Origin: Amphimedon queenslandica
Taxonomy: Eukaryota > Porifera > Demospongiae > Haplosclerida > Niphatidae
Reading direction: 5' to 3'
NCBI RefSeq assembly: GCF_000090795.2
Contig: NW_003546256.1
Location: 538,594-602,593 of the forward strand
Length of the DNA stretch: 64,000 bases
The position numbers and the translations under genes are program-made. Positions within the stretch are counted from its first letter, which is position 1; each line of letters begins with the position of its first letter. The notes under the pieces are model-generated. The model was not told where the DNA came from. It searched no databases and saw only the letters and a program-made list of their open reading frames with translations. Below, one piece after another: positions 38,356 to 50,000 of this stretch.

Positions 38356-39361
38356 GACACTTCAAGAATTAAAATTCATTTCAAGAGATTGAAGCTATAA
38401 CTATAGTGATATTGCACTCAATAAATAAATATTAGCATTATAAAGTAGAAATTTGCACCTAGTAATATCCTTTTTGCATGCATACCATATGCATCAGAAA
38501 ATGAAATGAAATACTGACCATGTGTACTTAATTTGACCCATGATCTTTGGCCAAATTTCTAGCAACTTTAAAAATTCATAAGAAATTACATTAGAGTTCA
38601 ATTATCTTATATTTCCTACTACATTGAAAGTAAGGAATCTAGTTTCTACAGTAAACAAATATTTAATCAGAACAATAATGTAATGCTCATTCAGACTGCA
38701 CATTAAATGGGACACCTACGGTGCTTGGACTTGCCGCAGTTGTCAGTCAGTAAATATATTTAATCGTAAAATGATCCACATGTTACAGAAGCATATTACC
38801 TCTATTATTTACCCAAATAAATAAAGTTTGTGCTCCTAATATTAGAATCACAATAGGATTTTGAAGCAGAAACTAAACAGATTTCACCTATAACATATTG
38901 TATCCAGTAGAGAAATAAATGTATTTCATGCAGAGTAGAGAGGGAGTGATAGATCTATATGGTCTGCTAAGTTTATGTAGCTATAGAAAAGAGGACATGG
39001 TTGTAGTGTGTAATCATCATAACTAGCCTCTGGCACTATTGATTGTTTACAACCAGAGGCTATACTATAGTACAAAAGAGATGCATGCATGTACAGAATA
39101 ATCAACTGTCTGGAATACTTTACATTATCTACTATGATCTACTATAAAACAAGAGGAATGAAGTGTTAATTGTGCATAAATGCTTCAAACATGTTCCTTG
39201 TCATTTTCATAAGTATTAGTGACATTCAAAATAGATTTTAAATGTAAATAAATTTCGCTTAATGATCAACAAAAAATTTAATAGGTTTAGTGTTTAAGAA
39301 TGAACAAGATAATGAACTACTGTGTGTGCATAACATAATTAGTATTCAGTTAAGTTTATTG
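38356..39361. other. Spacer between copies E and F
   Basis: No gene. Contains a satellite-like fragment near 38510-38590, a faint copy of the gene remnant near 38600-38760, and from about 38815 the shared 3' flank block (GATTTTGAAGCAG, GAGAGGGAGTGAT, GGCACTATTGATTGTTTACA). Confidence 0.6.
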
Positions 39362-40045
39362 TTAAAAGAGGAGTCCAAGGATAGCAAAGGCAATCATTGA
39401 GAGAGCAGCAAAAGGATACAACCCATTAGCAGGACTGGAACTACAAGGAGGATCAAAAGTTACTCTACAGTCCTGTTGATTAGGATAGATACCAGCAGCA
39501 CAGCAACCCAGCCTTGAAGAGTAAGTAGAAAGGTCATCATAACAAGATTGGGGGGTTGTAGCATTGCAGACCATTGTTAAATCATTGTTTAAATCAGGGC
39601 AAGTATCAAGACCAGGGAGAGTATCATTCACACGAAGTACTCTAACATAGCAGTATTCTCCATCATCTTCTCCGCAATAAAAATTTCGTACAAAATTTGA
39701 AAAATAATTTTGAAAAGCACTGGATGAGTTACCAAATATGGGATGTGAATAAATACACCGAAAATACTGTACAGCTGGTTCAATGCAGGCAGGAGTACAG
39801 GTTTGAGCAAAAGCTGCATTTAGAGCTGCTCTTCCTTCACTGGATGAAGGCTCTGGAATGTCACCACCCAGACCGAGAAGGGCACGATTGCAAGTTTGCG
39901 GCAGGCTGTTGTTCAGCTGAGTGGTACAATTATCAAACAGGCTTCCATGTTTAGGAGCAGCATGTTTGAAGACTCCTTTACTGCAGACAGAAGCTACAAG
40001 AAAGAAGAAGAGTGTACACTTGATGAGGGCAGGAGCAGTAGACAT
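39362..40045 (-). CDS. 14-Cys secreted, probably GPI-anchored protein, copy F
   Basis: Single exon, 227 aa. It is closest to copy D in the ectodomain, sharing YSHPIFGNSSSAFQNY and GSLFDNC, but has no repeat stalk: DPPCSSSPANGLYP leads straight into the tail. Fourteen cysteines: DNC, QTC, QTC, PAC, FRC, FYC, EYC, DTC, MVC, QSC, GCC, QDC and PPC. Two to four N-X-T/S sites. CAATAAA follows the stop by two bases. It is the first member seen after the RCBTB gene, which lies on the opposite strand and is divergent from it. Confidence 0.87.
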   Translation of the reverse strand: MSTAPALIKCTLFFFLVASVCSKGVFKHAAPKHGSLFDNCTTQLNNSLPQTCNRALLGLGGDIPEPSSSEGRAALNAAFAQTCTPACIEPAVQYFRCIYSHPIFGNSSSAFQNYFSNFVRNFYCGEDDGEYCYVRVLRVNDTLPGLDTCPDLNNDLTMVCNATTPQSCYDDLSTYSSRLGCCAAGIYPNQQDCRVTFDPPCSSSPANGLYPFAALSMIAFAILGLLF

Positions 40046-40124
40046 TATATTGATTGCTGGAGTATTGTCCTTCCTTAAGGTATTCCTTTAGTTTTGCTGT
40101 GAGTTAGAAGAGCAACACAACACT

Positions 40125-40133
40125 CCTTTTATA
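40125..40133 (-). promoter_or_regulatory. TATA box of copy F
   Basis: TATAAAAGG on the minus strand, 80-88 bp before the ATG, followed by the family leader. Confidence 0.75.
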
Positions 40134-40916
40134 GATGCTTCAAAAATTAAAATTAATTTTAAGAGATTGAAACTATGAACTCAATTTGAATGGTGATATA
40201 ATTGCAGTCAATTAATCAGGATAACATAGTACAAGTGAACTTTGCACTTAAATGACAATATCCTTCTTGCATGCATATGAATCAGAAAATGTAATAAAAT
40301 GAAGAATTTCTCTTAGCTGTGTACTTAATTTGGCCCATGGTCTTTGGCCAAACTTTTAGCACCTTTAAAAAGTTCATAAAAATCCAATTTTTATTGGAAT
40401 CAACTATTATTATATTTAATATCTAATTTACTTTAAGGTTCAATTATTTTATGCTTCCTACTACATTGAAATTAAGGAAACTGATTTCCACGGTAAACAA
40501 ATATTTAATCAGAACAATGATTTTATATGTTTATGGGAACCAATTCAGCCAATTTTAAAGGACCCAGTAGGAGAGGGCAAATATTTTGCTCATAATATCC
40601 TCCTCCAGCTTATTGCTACCATTTCTTAATTTGGCCTGCAACAGCTCCTTCAGTGCAAATGATGGCAGCTGCAATAAACAAGCAGCAGGCTGAGAAAACA
40701 GACATGTTGATACAGTCAAATTATGAAGTGATCCAACTTTATGAAAATGCTCAGGCATATGGTGTAGATACACAGTAATACCTTCCAATCCCTTTCATTT
40801 AATAATAATAATTATTATTATTATTATTTACTCTATTATCTATGCATATACGCATGATACAAATGAGCCACGCCCATAAGACGCGAGGGCCGGGCCGAGG
40901 CTGGTGGTGAGTGAAA
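40134..40916. other. Divergent intergenic region, copy F to RCBTB
   Basis: A degenerate satellite fragment at about 40290-40400 and the gene remnant at 40440-40700 fill most of it. The last about 120 bp before the RCBTB ATG carry an ATT run and a GC-rich patch (ACGCGAGGGCCGGGCCGAGG), probably the RCBTB promoter. Confidence 0.6.
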
Positions 40917-43900
40917 ATGTCACTTTCCAAGTGGCACATTCTCTCACTATCAAAAGCAGAGTTCTTGGACGACATAAAGTGGGTAACTGTGTTCGGACCG
41001 AGTGGAAACGAAGCCATATTGGTCACCCAAAGCAACGAGCTATACGCCATTGGAACCAATGGAAACTGTTGCTTGGGACTTGGGACTCCGATCACTCCTG
41101 GCTTTACACCAAAGAGGATAGAGTCACTGAAAGGATTGAGTAAGCAGCCTGGTTCAGCTATTGCACTATGCAAAAAATGTCGCTTAAGTACTTACTGTGC
41201 ACTTTATGTATTGCTGTTTTTTTATCTGAATGTCCCAGCATTTATTTTTGCATATTTCTCTATTCTTTTCCTTCAGATATTTCCTCCATAGCCTATGGCA
41301 GTGATCCACATGTACTAGCATTGACCGAGGATGGTACAATATATGCTTGGGGTGCTAATGGCTACGGGCAGTTAGGGCGTGGCTCCACATCGGTCCACTC
41401 TAATCTACCAAAACCAGTTAATCATGCACTTGGAGGTGTGATTGTGTCTAAGGTTGCTTGTGGTGGGTTTCACTCGCTTGCTCTCAGCAATAAAGGAGAT
41501 GTAAGTTATAATGAGTATATTATACACACTGTACATGTAGTTGTAGTAAATTATGCTGCCAATTTTAACTAAGCAGTTTCCTACTCGTGTATTATGTAGT
41601 AGTGCATATAGTTTGCTTTATTTCTTAATCCTTTCTATTTAATTCTTTGGAGGTCTTTTATGTGTTTTTTGTGCGACTCTGTACCACTTCAATAGCTTGA
41701 TCTGTATTCACTTTTAATGAACCTATTAATGATTATACACTCGCTGTATGTTACTGTATTGCCAGGTGTATTCGTGGGGATTCAACAACTGTGGACAGCT
41801 AGGCTGTGGTGATACAACCAGTAGGTATAATCCTAATAGGGTCACTGGATTACTTGGTGAGTATCATTGGACCCAGACTGTATCAACTTGATATGTGTAG
41901 TCTACAGTGTTATAGTAAACTACACAATGTGAGTGTTTGTTGTGCTTGAGTAAGCATGACAGGATTCTCATTAAGTATATGTACATGTATCTTTCTCTTT
42001 TCATTTTAAATTATTTTTCTCATCCCTCCCCCCTCTCTCTCTCTACAGATGGGAAGACTTGCATTCATGTAACGTGTAATCACACTTCCTCTTTTGCTCT
42101 TACAGGCGAAGGAGAGGTAACATTATTATTATTATTTATATTTATAGGCTACAATATTCAGTGTTATTACACGTGTACAGTACAATAATCATTATCATGA
42201 ATTAATTAGTTACCATGGTGAAATATAATTATAATTACAATGTGCTCATCCACATAGGGCGGAGTATTCTTAATAGGTTATTAGTTCTTTCCTACTCTTA
42301 TGTTGTGTAGAAAGTTTCAGCTCATTCTCATTGAAGTTGGATTTCCTACAAAATAGAGCCAAAGTCCATGTACTATAGTACAGGAACTTGGGCCAAATTT
42401 TTGCCAAAAATGGTTGGATGAGATTTCTCTATTTTTATAATTTTTTCTGATACATATTCATGTTTTTATGTTGTGTAGCAAGTTTGAGCTGAGTCCGATC
42501 AAAATTAGATTTTTTACGAATTTTTAAAGTTGCTCTAAAATTGAGCCAAAGACCCTGTACTATAGTACAGGGTCTTCGGCCAAATTTTGCCAAAAATGAA
42601 AAGGATAAAATTTTTTATTTTTATAATTTTTTTTGATGCATATACATGTTCTTATGTTGTTTTTAAGTTTTCAGCTGATTCCAATCAAAATTGGATTTTT
42701 TATGAATTTTTGAAATTCCTTTTCCTTCATTAGATATTATCTTGGGGTCAGAATGGCAGTGGACAGCTTGGCATTGGCTCCACATTACAGCAGCTTCAAC
42801 CAGTCAACGTTCAGATCAATGATGCATTTATTGATCAGGTACATGTATACAATGTACATGTACATGTTACATATACATTATTTTTAATGATAGCACAAGA
42901 ATAAAATTTGCATCATTATTGAAGCTACACACTCATGTATATGTACATGTACATGTGCATGTATATGCATTATTGTTCTAAATCTTAAGTTGAATAGGAG
43001 ACAGAAGAAAAGCTTATTACATGTACATGTACATACATGTACATATATTATTATTATTTTATTAATTATTGTAGATAGTGACGGGGTACTCACATGCTCT
43101 TGCATTGAGTGAATGCGGCTCAATTTATGCTTGGGGTGCAAACACTCATGGTCAGCTTGGAAATGCTTCAAAGCAATGCGTATCATCACCAACGATCATT
43201 AACAACATTGGAAGGTTAGGAAAGTACATGTACATGTACATCTACATGTAATTTTATTGAGAGTAGAAAATATGCATGTATAATAATTATTAATAATTAT
43301 TACAAATAATCATTAATTAAATGAAGCAGGAGTTAATGCCTGCTAAGTGTCTTACATGTATTTGCTCGAATCCCGTTTAATGTGTAAAATTTTACGCCTT
43401 TGGAAAAATTTATACCTCACGAAACTGTAAATAAGAACAAATTGTGATTGATGATGATGATAATAATGAATTTTAAGTTTAAAGATACGGTACTTGTGTA
43501 GTATAGTACAGCACATGTATAGTCATTGTAATTTCAGTCCTGAACAAAATTGTATCATTTTTAGAGCATCAGAAGTTGCTGCTATTCACTTATCTCACAT
43601 TTCAGCTGCAACCATCAGTGGAAAGGTACATGTACTGTACATGTACATGTACATTGTACATGTACATGTATTTCTATCATTACATTGTCAATACATACTG
43701 TACATTATTGAGTATTACTATTACAGGAATGCTAGCTATATACACTGTATATAACATATATTATTTGTTCTTAGATATTGTTCTTCATTTTGTTCTTAGG
43801 TATATATTTGGGGCGAATGCTGTCATCAGAATGTGTGTGCTCCTCTTGTAACTGATTTCAATAGCATTGATGAAGTGTTTGCTTGTCTCTCTTCTCCAAG

Positions 43901-45623
43901 TTGCTCATGGAGACCATTCATGAACAGTGAGCTTTAGTCTCTCTCTCTCTTGGTTTTTTATATCATACTCTCCCCCCCCCCAATTGTTTTTCTCACTCTC
44001 CCTCTCTTAGTATTACCTAAGAAAGATTTATCTAGTTGCATTGAGAACAGGTTCAACGATAAGGTACAGTATATGAAATTACAGCAACTTACATGTACAT
44101 GTACATGTATTATGTACCCAGTTTGACTGGTTTTAATTTCTCCATCCTGTACATGCTGATATGGTTAATAGATAATAGATACATAATTATACATGTGTCT
44201 CTCTTATTGTTCATAGGAGACATCAGATATGGTGTTTATTGTAGAGGGCAATCACATTTACGTTCACAGGGTCATCCTGAGAATGAGATGTGCCTACTTT
44301 TACTCCATGCTGCAGAATGGGAAATGGAAGGAAAGTGAAATGGAGTGAGTACTGTATTGTGAGAAGCAGTTTTATATGTACACATGTACATTATATCTGC
44401 ACATACTAGATGTACATGTACATGTACATGTATGTACCTACATGTATGTGATATTTATTTTTCTGCAGTACTTTTGAGATCAATGATTATCCTTACCACA
44501 TATTCAAAGCCTTCGTCAGCTATTTCTATACTGATAATGTTGACCTACCAAATGAGGACATACCAGGTTTGTGTGCTTTTAATCAAAAGAATGAAGTAAT
44601 TATGATATAAACCAGAGAGTATATAAGGTGTCATTGCTAATATATGTACAGTACATGTACATGGACATTATTATTATTTTTATGCTCATACCAGACGCTA
44701 ATGGTCATAATGAAATAGTCAGATTGCAGTCGATTTGTTGAGAATTGCAAACCACAACTGGAAGTGGTTGTAGAATAAACTGTTAGTGATTTGATTTGCT
44801 TGTAAAATGCTTATGCTAATAATTATAATACTAATCTCTTATCAATTAACATGAGGGAGATATGAAATTGTTTGTATTAGGGTAAACATTTTCATGTAAT
44901 AATTTTTTTTTCATTTATTATTATTTTGATTGATTTTTAGATTTGTTAGAACTCTCTGATTGCTATTGTGAGACGGAGCTAAAGAAGAAATGTGAATTAT
45001 TATTAAAGAGAACAATCTCTGTTGAGAATGCGATTGCATTATACACTATAGCACTAAGATACCAAGCTAAGGTAGTGTACATAATGTAGATGTACTGTAT
45101 CCACACTTCCACCCAATAGTTCTGTGCTACAAATACAAGTACACATGAATGTTAATAATGCTTTACATACACAGTGTAGCTAGCCTTTTCTCTTCAAAAA
45201 TAAAATTGTACCCTAGCAATTAGAATGTAGAGTGGTTCTAATCTACAATGTAATTCCAGTTCTAATTTAGTTCCAGTTCTAATTATTATTATAGGCTTAC
45301 AGTTATTAGTTTTACCAGCTCTTTATTGTGCCAACCTTGTGGTCTGTAACCTAATGAGAGCTGCTGTATGATTATCCATTAGTACAATTGTTGAGTCTAG
45401 CTACACATGTACACTAAGCACTGTGATCTTAATACCTAATGTAGAGTGCTGTGTTATATCATTATATTATGTTCTATTCTAGGAGTTGCAAGAATGCTCA
45501 TTTCGGTACATCACCAGACACTGCAGTGCAGTGATACTTAGTAAGGACTTTATTGGGATGGAGGAGTCAATTTCTAAGAAGTTGTTGGTGAGTCTTGCTG
45601 AGGCAGGAGTCTTCAAGAGTTAG
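40917..45623 (+). CDS. RCC1 and BTB domain protein (RCBTB1/2)
   Basis: Thirteen exons total 529 aa; human RCBTB1 is 531. The N-terminal half is a RCC1-type beta-propeller with repeated blade motifs: ALTEDGTIYAWGANGYGQLG, VYSWGFNNCGQLGCG, ILSWGQNGSGQLGIG, SIYAWGANTHGQLGN, VYIWGECC. The C-terminal half is a BTB fold (ETSDMVFIVEGNHIYVHRVI, MRCAYFYSML, YFYTDNVDL) with a BACK-like end (LLELSDCYCETELKKKCELL, ENAIALYTIALRY). BTB proteins commonly act as cullin-3 adaptors; RCBTB1 is linked to ubiquitination and retinal function. The ATG at 40917 gives MSLSKWHILSLS, matching the family start. The last exon (45483-45623) ends at the family's usual position. Intron 4 holds satellite units. Confidence 0.95.
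42290..42725. repeat. 186-bp satellite, two to three units, inverted
   Basis: A perfect palindrome at 42553 and a one-off version at about 42364, with the TACATGTTCTTATGTTG block. It lies in RCBTB intron 4. Confidence 0.92.
42841..43044. repeat. GTACATGTAC tracts
   Basis: Repeated runs of the self-complementary hexamer ACATGT (for example at 42841-42870, 42940-42965 and 43018-43044) in an RCBTB intron. Confidence 0.8.
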
Positions 45624-46254
45624 AAATGAAGTGCATTTTAGTACTTCATTTTTTGGTAGTTTTTCTGATCTATTTTTTGTTTCTTTTTGTGATTTTTATG
45701 GCAGCTTATCCACTTAAAATTTGATATACCAGATAGACAGTTGTATTAGAATTATTTATCATTGTTATTATTATCATATAGACTTGTTTATTTTTGTTTA
45801 TGTAAATATTATTTATTACAAAAATAGTATTAATTTAAAAAATAGTTTTATGGGTATACTGTAATGTACAGTGCAACATTGCAATGTTGGATCTAGACTA
45901 AAATGTCTTCTATATTACTCTATTGTTGTAAAATTGTAATATTAGCTACTCATAATACATTACAATAGTTTGAAATGTGATGACTTATGAAGAAATTATG
46001 AATATCCGCATAATCTACCGGGAACCGTACACGAAAAAAATCCGGACGTGAGCGGTCCCCGGGGAGGATGGAGATATAAAGTAGAGCCTCTTAGCATCAC
46101 AAAAAAACCGAAGAAACTACATCAATAGAGAAGGACCTCCCCGGCTTTTAAACTCTCAAAGAAGCTCTCTGCAGTTTTGCTTGAAGACCCTGTACTACAC
46201 GGTGGAGAAAATCACTCACGCGTGCTCTAGCTCCCGAGAGAAAGAGAGCTGGTC
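45624..46254. other. RCBTB 3' flank and KDM6 promoter / 5' UTR
   Basis: No exon seen. The distal part is AT-rich. From about 46020 GC rises (GAGCGGTCCCCGGGGAGG), suggesting the KDM6 promoter and leader. Confidence 0.55.
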
Positions 46255-47035
46255 ATGTCAGGCTCTCCTTTGCTAATGGACGATGATCCTATGAGAGGAG
46301 ATCACGAAACGACAGGCTCTGCTCCTCCTTCCCTTCCTCTACCTACACAGAATGAAATGTCATCGAAAGACATGGAGATTATCAAGAGCCTAGACAGGTA
46401 AGAACATTGTGTACATGAATTATTTTAAGCTGTTCCTTAATGTCTCCTTTTATCTTTAGTCGATCCTTTGGTTTTCTTGATCTACACGTCATTCCAAAGA
46501 ACTCTCATCATCGTACCTCCTCCAGCTCTCATCATTCTAACTCTGGAAACTCAATCTCTGACTTTGTCTCCAGACAATTCATTGCAAAGGTTGTTATTAT
46601 CATCATTATCGTCATCATTATTGCTGTTGTTGTTGTTATTATTATTATTGTTGTTATTATTATTGTTATTATCATTTATTGTGTGCTAAGCTAGTAGCTG
46701 TTCTTGTTATTTTTTATTAAAATGAAGGTTGCCTATATTTATGGGGAAATGAGACGTACAGATGTTTCATTTTCTATTTCTCTCCCTTTCTCTCCTTCTC
46801 CTAACTCTCTGCACACACGCAGGGCATTGCTGTCCTCCAGTCTCAGTTACAGAATTGCAATGAAACCACGAAACCTTCTCTCCTCTGTCAAATCGGTCAT
46901 CTTCACTTGCTCCTTGAGCAGTACCCTGAAGGTATTATGAACATAAAAGCACTATTGTTGATATTTTAATCTAATATTGTGCACTTTATAGATCATAGAG
47001 AGAGAGAGAGAGAGAGAGAGTGGGGGAGGGAGGTA

Positions 47036-47066
<31 letters not shown>

Positions 47067-50000
47067 TTTGCCTGCCTTGGGTGTGAAATTGCTATAATAT
47101 GTCATGTGGGCTTGAGTAGAGCCTAAAGCTTCTTTACACATTGTTGGGATGTTGTAAAAGGAGAGAGAGAGAGGAAGAGGGATGTAGACCAGCAAGTAAA
47201 AGAGAGGGAGACGAGAAGACTAGAAGAGGGCAAGAGCAAATGGGAGACAGATAGGTTTTGTGGGAGAGACAGAAAGAAAGAATATATCATTAGTGGTTTG
47301 TTTGTTCTTCTTTGTAGCTTTGTCTGCTTATCAAAATTACAGTCTTTTGAGTACTGACTGCTCATTCAACACCTCCTATCTCTATGGAATCGCTCTAGTC
47401 TATTTTGCCTATGGAAAATACGACTGGTATAATACTAGCATTATTTAAAACTTCAGCCTTTATATAATTCTTCTTTTTTTAATTGCCCTCTTCTCCTTCT
47501 CTTTGAACGACTCAGGTCTCTCTCTGCTTTTCTTAAAATCCTCTCGCTTTCTCCTGACTTTGCTCGCTTGAGTGAAGTACACATACGAATGGCCATGATG
47601 TACAAAGATAATGGAGAGTTGAAAAAAGCAATGGAGGTACAACAATATTCATAATATCCTAATACTAAGCACATGCAATCTTCTCTTTTCTTTCTTTAGC
47701 ACTTTGGTCAAGCTTATACTAGTGCTGGTCCTTGCAGCATGTCAAGATTAGAAGGTACAGTTTAGCTATAATTCTATAAACTGTCCATATATTGTACATT
47801 GTGAATGAATGTGTAATGAAATCTCACCATCTCTCACTATTTTTTCTTACTAACATACCACCCACACTTACTCTGTTTTCCATTATATCCTTATCATTTC
47901 ATTGTCATTCATTATACATTGTGAATGAATGTGTAATGAAATCTCACCATCTCTCACTATTTTTTCTTACTAACATACCACCCACACTTACTCTGTTTTC
48001 CATTATATCCTTATCATTTCATTGTCATTCATTATCTCTCTCTCCTCCACTACTACTCTCTATCATACAGTTCAGTTTCACATCGGTCACTTGTATTTCA
48101 TGAGAGGAGACTACACTCGCTCTAAGCATTGCTTTGAATCAATACTTGCTTCCAAGAATGTCCCAAACATTATTAAAGGACTAGCATTAAGGCAACTAGG
48201 TAAGATACACTTATATTATGTTGCATTAGATGGTGTTGCATTTGAGTATACCTTCTATAGTATTGTACTCAGGTAAACTGAGATTCTTATGTGTTCTTGT
48301 ATTGTGGTATTCAGTAAAGTAGCAATTGTAGCATGAGTTAGCTTTGCTCCATTTAATAGTGTACTATTGCATTGAATTGTACAGGTCTAATTTACATGTA
48401 TTTCATTGTATTGTATGAAAGATTCACGTATTTATTGAAACTGATGACATTATGATGTACTATAATTGCACAAAGGGCCCAAATCAGCTGATTTTACATC
48501 TTGTTGTTTAGCCAAAAGTCCTAATTATCAACACGTCCGACCGCTAAACATAGATTAATCACTTCCAATAGTATTTTTAAGAAGTACCATACACTTTGTA
48601 TGTATGTGTACATGTATGTACATGTACTTTTAAATCATTTGATTGTGAATGTGAATCAGTTTATGGACTGAGAGGTGTACTTCCTTCCTTCCTGTTTTGA
48701 TTTAGTTTTTTTGTAATTTGTCCTTTGAGGTCTTGCTCTTGATCTCTTTCAAAACCCCCTCTTTCTGTCTCGTCTCATCTTGTCTGTCTCTCTCTCTCCT
48801 CCTCTCCCTCTCTCTCTTATTCTCCACAGGTTGGTTGTATCACACAGTACCTCAGGTTGCTTCTCACGGCGAGACTCCGAACATCAAAGCAATTGAGTTA
48901 CTCAAACTAGCCGTTGGGGCTAACCCCTCCTGTGGTCAAGCCTGGTACTTTCTTGGTCGGTGTCACGCTGATCAGGGACAGTTCAAGGAAGCCTTTGTGG
49001 CTTATAGACAATCAATAAATAAAGTGGAGAAACAGCCAGACACATGGTGTGCGATTGGGTAAATCTTCATAAAACCTTGAAATAGTTTTTAAAACTCTTA
49101 TCCAACTCTCTCTCTCTCTCTCAGTATTCTTTATCAGCAGATGGGTCAAGCTAGGGATAGCCTCCAAGCCTACATTACTGCGATATACTTTGATATCACG
49201 CACACGGCAACATGGACAGACCTTGGCCTTCTCTATGAATCATGTGGACACTTAGTGTATGAAAACAATAATATCATACAATACTATATCACTTCTCTCT
49301 CCCCTCACTCTCTCTTCCCCCCCTCCCTCTTTCTCTTAATAGTGATAGTCTTCTTTGCTACAAGAACGGTCTGGCTGGTCTTGATAAAAAAGGAGGAGGA
49401 GGAGGTGAAGGAGAAGAAAAGTCAAGAAAATCCACACACCTGTCTCAGCACGACAGTGTCACGGAGATGCTTATGAGTCGTCTCACGTTTGTCGAGCAGC
49501 ACATTCAACAGACTGGGGGACTAGCAGTACACAGCTCCAGACCAAGGCAAGTTATACTATAACATGGAGGAAGGAGAGAGGAAGGGGGATATCATATGGA
49601 GGAAGTATAGTAATAGGAGGAAGTAGAGAGATACTTGTATATGTACACAATACATGTACACCATTATATTGTACATTAGCTATACCCAGTCCATATATGG
49701 CACTGGGCGTTCCTTTTAATTTTTAATGTGTAAATAAGAGTTTTGATAAAACGAGCTTTTCTTTGAATGGGCACTATGTCCGTTAGCACTAGTATTGACC
49801 CAATGATTGCTGGTATTACATGTACATGTATGTACAATGTCCATGCATGTACATGTACGTATACTGTATGCTTTATTTATGTACACACGTACTACTCTAA
49901 GTGAAAGTGGCCTAGGAGGCTATGTGGTTATGGTCATGGCTTCGTTTATGTCTACAGATCCACCTCTGTAATAATTACTGAGAATTATTTGTACATGTAC

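Noticed and set aside
47792-48103. Open frame with two identical 40-residue repeats
   Set aside because: It is the 120-bp intronic duplication read in frame. Flanking KDM6 exons 6 and 7 join in phase without it.
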